Shown here: piece after piece, positions 1 through 6,317 of the stretch
Position numbering within the stretch: position 1 is the first letter of the stretch
How the letters are laid out: each line of letters starts with the position of its first letter
NCBI GenBank assembly: GCA_023409795.1
Contig: JAEYQX010000018.1
Coordinates: 1-22,494 of the forward strand
From: Pseudomonadota bacterium
GTDB taxonomy: Bacteria; Pseudomonadota; Alphaproteobacteria; Caulobacterales; Caulobacteraceae
Direction of reading: 5' to 3'
Length of the DNA: 22,494 nucleotides
Position numbers and translations under genes: made by a program
The notes under the pieces: model-generated
Databases searched by the model: none
Seen by the model: the letters and a program-made list of their open reading frames with translations, nothing else
What the model was told of the DNA's origin: nothing

Positions 1-248
1 CCCTTCAGGTCGTGGGCGCGGAAATAGAGCGCCTCGGCCGTTTCAGGCGTCAGGCCCTTTTCGCGCAGGTCGGCCTGGGCTGCGCTCAGCTTGACGATCT
101 CGTCCTGCAGCCATTCCTCGAACTGGGCGGACATGGCCTTCAACGCCGCCTCGGCACGGGCGATGGCGTCGGAATCTATGCCGCCGAAACCGCCAACCTT
201 GGCGCGCAGGGCGTTGGGCGGGCGAATGACCTGGGGAGGGTTGCTCAA
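1..248 (-). CDS. Hpt-domain (histidine phosphotransfer) protein, C-terminus cut off by the window edge
   Basis: The visible 82 residues end in AHDLKG, the H-x-x-K-G core of Hpt domains, with the phosphoaccepting histidine at residue 79. Hpt proteins relay phosphate between response-regulator receiver domains in multistep phosphorelays. About 65 mostly helical residues precede the core. I chose a TTG start at 248 because AGGAG (261-257) lies 8 bases upstream. The GTG at 257 is in frame but overlaps that ribosome site, so it is less likely. The gene lies downstream of nadK on the same strand, with 58 bases between them and a good -10 element overlapping the nadK stop. The rest of the protein, and so any fused domain, is outside the window. 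The fold call is fairly sure; the pathway is unknown. Confidence 0.75.
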   Translation of the reverse strand, partial: MSNPPQVIRPPNALRAKVGGFGGIDSDAIARAEAALKAMSAQFEEWLQDEIVKLSAAQADLREKGLTPETAEALYFRAHDLK

Positions 249-303
249 CTTGCTCACTCCTGAATCTCGCCTTCTTATCGCTCCAAGGCCCTTAACAGAC
301 GGT

Positions 304-311
304 GTTCTAGC
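304..311 (-). promoter_or_regulatory. Candidate -10 element for the Hpt gene, overlapping the nadK stop codon
   Basis: On the minus strand this reads GCTAGAAC, an exact match to the Caulobacter housekeeping -10 pattern GCTANAWC. It contains the TAG stop of nadK. No convincing -35 (TTGAC-like) is seen 10-14 bases upstream. It would place a transcript start about 50 bases before the TTG start of the Hpt gene. Pattern match only. Confidence 0.35.
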
Positions 312-1065
312 TTGAAAACTGTTCGATCATGACCCGCTCGTCATAGGACCGCCCGGCGTCGAACAGCATGGTCAGGTTGATGTCCCGGCGCTCGATGATG
401 TCGACGCGGCTGACCCGGCGCACCTCGAAGTTGTCGGCGGTGGCGCTGACCGGGCGCTTGTCGGGTTCAAGGACGTCGAAGCGCACCTTGGCCGTATGGG
501 AAATCAGGGCCCCGCGCCAGCGGCGGGGACGAAAGGCGCTGATCGGGGTCAGGGCCAGGCTGGAGGCATCCAGCGGGATGATGGGGCCGTGGGCCGACAG
601 GTTGTAGGCGGTGGAGCCCGCCGGGGTCGCGACCATGCAGCCATCGCAGGTCAGCTCCTCCAGCCGCACCTTGTCATTGATGCTGATCTTCAGTTTGGCG
701 CTCTGGCGCGTCTGGCGCAGCAGCGAGACCTCGTTGATGGCCAGGCCGCTGTGGACCTCGCCCGTCTCGACCCAGGCGTCCATCTGCAGGGGATGGATGA
801 TGGTCCGGTCCGCAGAGGCCAGACGCTCCAGCAGGTTGTCCTCTTCCCAGTCGTTCATCAGGAAGCCGACCGAGCCGAAGTTCATGCCATAGACCGGCGT
901 CTGGAGCTGCAGGTTGTTGTGCAGGGTCTCAAGCATGAACCCGTCCCCGCCCAGGGCCACGATCACGTCGGCCTCATGGATCGGGGCATCGCCGTAGCGC
1001 TTGATCAGGCGGGCGCGCGCGGCCTCGGACTCGTCGCGATCACTCGCAACGAAGGTCAGGGCCAT
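307..1065 (-). CDS. nadK: NAD kinase
   Basis: The product phosphorylates NAD to NADP in the cytoplasm and supplies NADPH metabolism. With the ATG at 1065 the protein has 252 residues. It carries the NAD-kinase GGDG motif at residues 39-42, an Asn-Glu pair at 111-112, and the GSTAY motif at 150-154 within ATPAGSTAYNLSAHGP, all diagnostic of the family. The length is typical of the short alphaproteobacterial form. I preferred ATG 1065 because the conserved first strand (ALTFVAS) starts there. The frame stays open to a TTG at 1101, giving 12 more residues with no family resemblance. The neighbours on the same strand are the DUF2336 gene upstream and the Hpt gene downstream. Identification is firm; the start is less so. 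Confidence 0.93.
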   Translation of the reverse strand: MALTFVASDRDESEAARARLIKRYGDAPIHEADVIVALGGDGFMLETLHNNLQLQTPVYGMNFGSVGFLMNDWEEDNLLERLASADRTIIHPLQMDAWVETGEVHSGLAINEVSLLRQTRQSAKLKISINDKVRLEELTCDGCMVATPAGSTAYNLSAHGPIIPLDASSLALTPISAFRPRRWRGALISHTAKVRFDVLEPDKRPVSATADNFEVRRVSRVDIIERRDINLTMLFDAGRSYDERVMIEQFSS

Positions 1066-1120
1066 GGGGGTACAGCGAGGGGCAATCACCGCGACAGGCA
1101 AGCGGAGCCGGGAAGGCTTG

Positions 1121-2215
1121 TCAAACAGATCTGCCGCACAGGTCGTCCATCAGGGTGCGAAACTCCAGCGCCGCCTGGGCTGCCGAACGGCTGGCCAGGC
1201 CCCTGGCCGACTGGTGCGGATCGCGGGGCAGTCCGCAATTGTGCGTCTGGAGGCTCTCCAGGAGCGCCGGGAACACCGCGCGGTCCAGCCCGACTGCGGT
1301 GCAGGCCAGGAACAGGGGGCGGGCGCTCTGTGCGTTCAGGGCGCGGGTGACCTGGGCCGGATCAAAGCCGCCCAGCGCAGCCAGGCCGTGGCTGAACAGG
1401 GTCAGTCGCCCGTCGCGGGCGGCACGAATCAGATAGGCCGGACGCAGTTCATCGGCCTGGACCAGCTTCTGGATCAGGCGACTGGCAGCCTCGTCATCAA
1501 GGCGGCCGGACAGGCCGGCGGCCTGGCGACCCGCGGTCTCGATGGCCTGGGCCAGCTGGGCCGGATCCAGGTCAAATCGGCTGAGGATCACCTGGCGCAG
1601 GGCTTCGCCCACCCAGGGGTAGAGCTTCAGGGCCAGGGCCTGGTCCAGGCCGTCGTGGCGAACCAGGGGGGCGCGCAGGGCGGTGACCTGCGCGGCGTGG
1701 TTGACCAGGGCCGACAGGGTCTCCTTGTCCAGCCGGGCCGAGTCGTTGCTGGCCAGGGCGACCATGACGGCGGGCCGCGCCTGCCGGGCGATATGGGCGG
1801 CGACCGGCAGGCCAAGGCCTGGCCTTTGCGCGACCTGCACCTGGTGCTCGATCGAGGCGTGCTCCAGCAGGTCGATCAGGTCGGCATCCGCCAGCAGGGG
1901 ACTGGCCAGGATGACAGGGCGCGCGATCTCGATTTCATCTGCGGCCAGGAAGCGGATCAGGGCCGGTGGTGCCCAGTCGGCATGGGCCATCCGCTCGGCC
2001 AGCTGTCGGCGTATGTCACGCTCTGCCTGGCGGGTCAGGTTCAGGAAGACTGCGGCGATCGTCGCGGGCTTGGGGCGGGACGTGTTCTCATAGAGGTCTG
2101 CCAGGCCCATCAGCAGGGTGCACTGGTCATCGGGCGTCGAGGGCCGGGCATGACCCAGCAGGTCATTCAGCCGCTCTGCGGGGGCTCCGCCTTTGTCTGA
2201 AGGCAAGGGTGGCAA
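1121..2215 (-). CDS. DUF2336 domain-containing protein
   Basis: The predicted product has 364 residues, is leucine- and alanine-rich and mostly helical, and has no signal peptide or membrane segment. The N-terminal half resembles the DUF2336 family of alphaproteobacteria: a stretch near residues 14-50 (ERLNDLLGHAR to LADLYEN), then repeated short helices such as DIRRQLAERMAH and EIARPVILASPLLADADLI. The family has no established biochemical role, though its members look like helical-repeat scaffolds. The only start that keeps the conserved beginning is a TTG (2215, or 2206 in frame). No strong ribosome site is visible, and an ATG at 2110 would remove part of the domain. The promoter region is shared divergently with the aldolase gene and holds a perfect CtrA-type box. 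Confidence 0.75.
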   Translation of the reverse strand: MPPLPSDKGGAPAERLNDLLGHARPSTPDDQCTLLMGLADLYENTSRPKPATIAAVFLNLTRQAERDIRRQLAERMAHADWAPPALIRFLAADEIEIARPVILASPLLADADLIDLLEHASIEHQVQVAQRPGLGLPVAAHIARQARPAVMVALASNDSARLDKETLSALVNHAAQVTALRAPLVRHDGLDQALALKLYPWVGEALRQVILSRFDLDPAQLAQAIETAGRQAAGLSGRLDDEAASRLIQKLVQADELRPAYLIRAARDGRLTLFSHGLAALGGFDPAQVTRALNAQSARPLFLACTAVGLDRAVFPALLESLQTHNCGLPRDPHQSARGLASRSAAQAALEFRTLMDDLCGRSV

Positions 2216-2266
2216 AAGGGGGCCAGTCTCACGCTATGGGCCGGCCGCTAGGCGACCTGGCCCGGT

Positions 2267-2278
2267 TGGATCGATCCA
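2267..2278. repeat. 12-bp perfect palindrome in a divergent promoter region
   Basis: TGGATCGATCCA is a perfect palindrome 52 bases upstream of the DUF2336 start and 17 bases from the CtrA-type box. It could be an operator for an unidentified dimeric regulator, or chance. No other copy was noticed in the window. Confidence 0.3.
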
Positions 2279-2294
2279 GTCTCGAAAAATCTCA

Positions 2295-2309
2295 TTAAGT
2301 CCAGATTAA
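2295..2309. promoter_or_regulatory. Candidate CtrA-binding box (TTAA-N7-TTAA)
   Basis: The sequence TTAA, seven bases (GTCCAGA), TTAA matches the CtrA core consensus at all eight defined positions. It lies 83 bases before the aldolase ATG and about 80 bases before the DUF2336 start, midway between divergent genes. CtrA is the essential cell-cycle regulator of Caulobacterales and acts together with the DivK pathway encoded at the right end of this window. Which of the two genes it controls, and whether it activates or represses, cannot be read from the sequence. Confidence 0.55.
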
Positions 2310-2392
2310 GCTTGGCCTTCGTCCTGGCAATGCTTGACGCCGGGCGCTGGCGGGGAGAGGCTAACCATAACCATGTCAATAGGGAGGCCGCC

Positions 2393-3157
2393 ATGGCCGA
2401 TGGTTCACCCGTTTCGCTGAAATTGCGTGTGTCAGAGGCAGAGTGGCAGGCCCGCGTGGAGTTGGCGGCGCTGTATCGCCTGGTGGCTCTGCACGGCTGG
2501 GATGACATGATCTTTACCCACATCTCGGCGCGCGTGCCGGGGCCCGAGCATCATTTCCTGATCAATCCCTATGGCTGGTATTTCGAGGAGATCACGGCCT
2601 CGTCCCTGATCAAGGTCGATCTGGACGGCAATATCGTCCAGGACACCACCAGCTTCATCAACCCGGCCGGCTTTACCATCCATTCGGCGATCCATGCCGC
2701 GCGTGAGGAGGCCCACTTGGTCATCCACCTGCACACGGTGGCTGGCGTGGGCGTGGCCTCGCAGCAGCATGGGCTGCTGCCGCTGAGCCAGAATGCCTGC
2801 CTGCTGCAGGAGCAGGTGGCCTATCACGGCTATGAGGGCCTGGCGCTCAATCATGACGAGCGCGAGCGCCTGGTGGCCGATCTTGGCGACAAGTCCCTGA
2901 TGCTTCTGCGTAATCACGGCACCCTGGCGGTGGGCCGGACGGCGGCCGAGGCCTGGGTCGGCATCTTCTTCCTTGAACGGGCCTGTGCCCAGCAGGTGGC
3001 AGCCCTGTCGGGCGGCCGCGAGCACGTCCTGATCGCCCCGGACGCGGCCCAGGCCGAAACCCGCGAGCAGGGCAAGGGCATCGGCTTTGTCTCGAGCCTG
3101 GCCTGGCCGGGGGCCCTGCGGCAACTGGCGCGCAAGTCGCCGGGTTACGACGTGTGA
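2393..3157 (+). CDS. Class II aldolase/adducin-family protein
   Basis: The 254-residue product covers a whole class II aldolase/adducin domain. This family includes zinc-dependent sugar-phosphate aldolases and epimerases, and also members of unknown activity. The family opening is at residues 28-47 (YRLVALHGWDDMIFTHISAR). Likely zinc ligands are His112 and His114 (IHLHT) and His185 (LRNHG). The start is the ATG at 2393, with AGGGAGG five bases upstream; the longer open frame upstream (from 2312) has no ribosome site. The stop overlaps the start of the next gene (GTGA), so the two are probably translationally coupled. A CtrA-type box lies upstream. The substrate is unknown: the homologous group is common beside unrelated genes in alphaproteobacteria, so I would not name a sugar. 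Confidence 0.88.
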   Translation: MADGSPVSLKLRVSEAEWQARVELAALYRLVALHGWDDMIFTHISARVPGPEHHFLINPYGWYFEEITASSLIKVDLDGNIVQDTTSFINPAGFTIHSAIHAAREEAHLVIHLHTVAGVGVASQQHGLLPLSQNACLLQEQVAYHGYEGLALNHDERERLVADLGDKSLMLLRNHGTLAVGRTAAEAWVGIFFLERACAQQVAALSGGREHVLIAPDAAQAETREQGKGIGFVSSLAWPGALRQLARKSPGYDV

Positions 3158-3918
3158 TCCGCCCGGGGGGGCTGGGCGGCGTCCTTCTCGCCCTGGGGCT
3201 GTCGGGCGTGGCGCAGGCCTCGGCCTGGCCCCAGCCGAAAGGCCAGGGACAGGTCATCGTCAAATATGAAGCCATGCGTGCAGAAAAGACCCTTGGTCCC
3301 GATGGCCGACGCGAGCCGATGTATGCCCCGCGCGTCGATCGGGGACTGTCCATGCTGGTCGAGTACGGCCTGACGGACCGGCTGACCCTTCAGGCCAAGG
3401 GGGAGTGGCAGAGCGGGCGCGCGGCCTTCCTCGACTATGAGGGGCGCGGGCCGGTCGAGGTCGGGGCGCGCTGGCAGGTGGCCGAGGGGCAGGGGGGCAC
3501 CCTGTCAGTCTATGCCGGCTATGCCCTGGCGGGGCAGGGGCGCAATGCCGGCTATGCCGACCCCGGGCAGGGCGAGCAGGACTGGGAGGTGCGCATCATG
3601 GCCGGGCAGAGCCGGGAGCGGTGGTTCGGCGACATCCAACTGGCCCGGCGCTGGCGACAGGGCCTGCCGGACGAGATCCGGACGGACCTGACCCTGGGCT
3701 ATCACCTGTCAGATGACTGGACCGCCATGGGCCAGGTGTTCGCCGGGCGGGCCGATGCCGAGCGACGGGCGGGGGACGCGGCCTGGGTTTCGGCCGAGCT
3801 CAGCGCGGTCAGGCACCTGGGACCGTGGAGCGGCCAGCTTGGCTGGCGCCAGACCGTGGCCGGTCGCATGACCCCCGTGGCCCAGGGCCCCATCGTGGCG
3901 ATCTGGCGAAGATTTTAG
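3154..3918 (+). CDS. Secreted protein, probably an outer-membrane beta-barrel
   Basis: The 254-residue product begins with a signal peptide: a short basic start, a hydrophobic run LGGVLLALGLSGVAQA, and probable cleavage near residues 22-24. The mature part has many alternating, aromatic-rich stretches that look like amphipathic beta strands (LSVYAGYAL, RTDLTLGYHL). It ends in Phe (IWRRF), the usual last residue of outer-membrane barrel proteins. I do not recognise a named family. The GTG start at 3154 overlaps the aldolase stop codon by four bases, so it is read in the same operon. The following efflux genes begin 105 bases later, probably from their own promoter. The localisation is inference; the existence of the gene is well supported by the overlap and the signal peptide. 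Confidence 0.72.
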   Translation: MIRPGGLGGVLLALGLSGVAQASAWPQPKGQGQVIVKYEAMRAEKTLGPDGRREPMYAPRVDRGLSMLVEYGLTDRLTLQAKGEWQSGRAAFLDYEGRGPVEVGARWQVAEGQGGTLSVYAGYALAGQGRNAGYADPGQGEQDWEVRIMAGQSRERWFGDIQLARRWRQGLPDEIRTDLTLGYHLSDDWTAMGQVFAGRADAERRAGDAAWVSAELSAVRHLGPWSGQLGWRQTVAGRMTPVAQGPIVAIWRRF

Positions 3919-3964
3919 GGAGGGGCGACGGAAATCAGGTGCGTCTTCGTGTGAGAATGACTGT

Positions 3965-3992
3965 TTGCCTGATACCAACAAGCGGCTAAGCG
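3965..3992 (+). promoter_or_regulatory. Candidate promoter of the RND efflux operon
   Basis: TTGCCTG, 13 bases, GCTAAGCG fits the Caulobacter housekeeping promoter layout, with an imperfect -35 and a partial -10. It would start transcription about 25 bases before the GTG of the adaptor gene. No regulator gene or clear operator lies next to it. Confidence 0.35.
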
Positions 3993-4023
3993 TCGTCGCT
4001 GCCAGTTGGGGAGATCGCTTCGC

Positions 4024-5148
4024 GTGCTTAAACGCCATTTTTTCATCATCGCTGCTGCCTGTGTCCTGATCATCATGATCATTGCGGCGGTCCTGAAATT
4101 TGTTTTGCCACAAGGCGATAGCTCGAGCCCGGGCCGGGGTGGACCCGGTGGTGGCCGCGGCCAGGTCGTTGCCGAGGCCCCCGTCACCACGCGTGAGTTT
4201 GCCGACCAGATCCGTGTCGTCGGCGTGGCCCGCGCCAGGCGCTCGGTGAACATCACCTCGAACACCAGCCAGCTTGTGACCCGCGTCCTGTTCACCGACG
4301 GCCAGCGCGTGGCGGCGGGCACCCCCCTGATCGAGCTGCGCGCCCTAGAAGAGGATGCCGGCGTGATCGAGGCCCGTGCCCGCCTGACCCAGGCAGAGCG
4401 CGAATACGAGCGCTTCAAGACCCTGGCCGAGCGCGGCGTGGCACCGCGCGTCACGGCGGAAGAGGCTGAAACGGCCTACCAGACGGCCCGCGCTGTCCTT
4501 GCGGCGGCCGAGGCCCGGCGCGGCGAGCGAGTGCTGCGCGCGCCCTTCGCGGGTGTCCTGGGCCTGACCACGGTGACGCCGGGGACCCTGGTCTCGCCGG
4601 GCGCGGTCATCACCACCCTGGATGACACCAGCTCCATCCGCGTCGACTTCCCCCTGCCGGAACGCTACCTGTCGGTGCTGAGCGCCGGCACCCCGCTGGT
4701 GGCGACGGCTGACGCCTATCCGGGCGAGAGCTTCAACGGTCGCATTGCCCTGCTGGATTCGCGGGTCAACGAGCAGACCCGCGCCGTCATCGCCCGCGCC
4801 GAGTTCCCCAATCCGGGCTATCGCATCCGCCCGGGCATGATGATGCGCGTGGCGGTCCAGCAGGGCCGTCGCCAGGGCATGGCGGTGCCCGAAGCGGCGG
4901 TCCAGTATGAGGGCCAGGGCGTGTTCGTCTATCGCATCGCGCGCGGCGAGAACGGCATGAATGCCCAGCGCGTCGAGGTCGAGACCGGCGCGGTCGAAGG
5001 CGGCTTTGTCGAGATCGTCTCGGGGCTGTCCAGCCAGGATCGTGTCGTCGCCTCGGGCCTGAACCGTATCCAGCCGGGAGCGCCGATCCGGGTCGATAAT
5101 GGCCAGAAGTCGGCCGCTACCCAGGCTCCTGCCAAGGCGGCCCGCTAA
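4024..5148 (+). CDS. RND efflux periplasmic adaptor (membrane fusion protein)
   Basis: The 374-residue product is a HlyD/AcrA-type adaptor that links an inner-membrane RND pump to an outer-membrane channel. A membrane anchor lies at about residues 5-24. A Gly/Pro-rich linker follows, then the lipoyl half-motif with GQRVAAGTPLIEL, a helical hairpin (ARARLTQAEREYERFKTLAE to ARAVLAAAEARR), the second lipoyl half (RAPFAGVLGL), and the beta-barrel with RIRPGMMMRV. The GTG at 4024 has GGGGAGA nine bases upstream. A TTG at 4006 in the same frame would overlap that site. The stop overlaps the permease start (TAATG), so the genes are coupled. No outer-membrane channel gene is adjacent. Substrate unknown. 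Confidence 0.9.
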   Translation: MLKRHFFIIAAACVLIIMIIAAVLKFVLPQGDSSSPGRGGPGGGRGQVVAEAPVTTREFADQIRVVGVARARRSVNITSNTSQLVTRVLFTDGQRVAAGTPLIELRALEEDAGVIEARARLTQAEREYERFKTLAERGVAPRVTAEEAETAYQTARAVLAAAEARRGERVLRAPFAGVLGLTTVTPGTLVSPGAVITTLDDTSSIRVDFPLPERYLSVLSAGTPLVATADAYPGESFNGRIALLDSRVNEQTRAVIARAEFPNPGYRIRPGMMMRVAVQQGRRQGMAVPEAAVQYEGQGVFVYRIARGENGMNAQRVEVETGAVEGGFVEIVSGLSSQDRVVASGLNRIQPGAPIRVDNGQKSAATQAPAKAAR

Positions 5149-6317
5149 TGATGCTTTCGGATCTGTCGGTCCGCCGCCCGGTCTTCGCGGCGGTCGGGGC
5201 CATTGTGCTGTGCGTGATCGGCCTGGCAGCCTTCTTCTTCCTGCCGGTGCGGGAGCTGCCGGACGTGGACCCGCCTGTGGTCTCGGTCAACACCAGCTAC
5301 GCCGGGGCCTCGGCCGAGGTCATCGAGAGTCGGATCACCGAGCCCATTGAGCAGCAGATCGCGGGCATCCAGGGGGTCGAACGGATCAACTCGACCAGCC
5401 GCGACGGGCGCTCGAACATCAATATCGAGTTCTCGCTGGACCGGGACATCGACGACGCGGCCAATGACGTGCGCGACCGCGTCTCGCGCGTCCAGGGGCG
5501 TCTGCCCGACCAGGCGGATCCGCCGACCGTGGCCAAGGCTGACTCCGACAGCCAGCCGATCATGATCATGTTCCTGCGCTCCACCACGATGAGCCGCCTG
5601 GAGCTGACCGACTATGCCGACCGCTATCTGGTCGACCGTTTCGCCACCGTGCCGGGCGTGGCCCAGGTCAATATCTTTGGCGAGCAGAGATACGCCATGC
5701 GTATCTGGCTGGACCCGGCGGCCATGGCGGCCCGTGGCCTGACGGTCACCGACGTCGAAAGCTCGCTGACAAGCCAGAACGTCGAATTGCCCGCCGGTTC
5801 GCTGGAGTCGGCCCAGAAGGACTATACGGTCCGCGTAGCCCGCACCTATTCGCGGCCCGAGGACTTTGCCCAGCTGCCGATCGGCACGCGCGGCTCGGCC
5901 TCGACGGCAGCCAATGGCCAGGCCGGGTCCACGGGCGTGGCCGCCGCCATGACCAATGGCGTTACCGGGGCCCTGATCGGCAATGCAGCCTATGTCACGC
6001 GCCTGGGCGACATCGCCCGGATCGAGGAGGCACCGGCCGAGCATCGCCGCCTGTTCCGGGGCAATGGCATCGACCAGATCGGCCTGGCTGTCACCCGCCA
6101 GGCCCAGTCGAACGACCTGGCCATCTCCAAGGGCGCGCGCGCCCTGATGGAAGAGATCATCCCGACCCTGCCGCCCGGCACGACGCTGGAGTGGGCTCGG
6201 ACAACTCTGTCTTTACCGCTCACGCGATCGACGAGGTCTGGATCACCATCGGCATTTCGATGGCTCTGGTCGCGGCGGTCAACTTCATCTTCCTGGGCAG
6301 CCTGCGCGCCGCCGTGA
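5148..6317 (+). CDS. RND efflux permease, N-terminal fragment (before the frameshift)
   Basis: The frame starts at ATG 5148, overlapping the adaptor stop; ATG 5151 is an alternative. Genuine homology covers the first 348 residues: the cytoplasmic start LSDLSVRRPVFA, the first membrane helix (about residues 11-33), the periplasmic start with ELPDVDPPVVSV, and the porter subdomains (PIEQQIAGIQGVERINSTS, DRVSRVQGRLP, VDRFATVPGVAQVNIFG). The last 41 residues, after 6191, are Ser/Arg-rich and unlike any RND protein. They are frameshift read-through. Alone, this piece lacks the proton-relay helices and cannot transport. Confidence 0.6.
   Translation: MMLSDLSVRRPVFAAVGAIVLCVIGLAAFFFLPVRELPDVDPPVVSVNTSYAGASAEVIESRITEPIEQQIAGIQGVERINSTSRDGRSNINIEFSLDRDIDDAANDVRDRVSRVQGRLPDQADPPTVAKADSDSQPIMIMFLRSTTMSRLELTDYADRYLVDRFATVPGVAQVNIFGEQRYAMRIWLDPAAMAARGLTVTDVESSLTSQNVELPAGSLESAQKDYTVRVARTYSRPEDFAQLPIGTRGSASTAANGQAGSTGVAAAMTNGVTGALIGNAAYVTRLGDIARIEEAPAEHRRLFRGNGIDQIGLAVTRQAQSNDLAISKGARALMEEIIPTLPPGTTLEWARTTLSLPLTRSTRSGSPSAFRWLWSRRSTSSSWAACAPP

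Noticed and set aside
12..263. Plus-strand frame at the left edge
   Set aside because: The minus strand encodes an Hpt core motif with a well-placed ribosome site, so this frame is its shadow.
1001..2200. A 399-codon plus-strand frame opposite the DUF2336 gene
   Set aside because: Gln/Gly-rich composition typical of antisense frames; the minus-strand frame has family resemblance.
2334..2367. Housekeeping promoter for the aldolase (TTGACGC with GCTAACCA)
   Set aside because: Both elements look good alone but are 19 bases apart, outside the 10-14 range.
6183..6200. Programmed -1 ribosomal frameshifting in the RND permease
   Set aside because: No X-XXY-YYZ slippery heptamer is present at the junction, and RND permeases are not known to be expressed this way.
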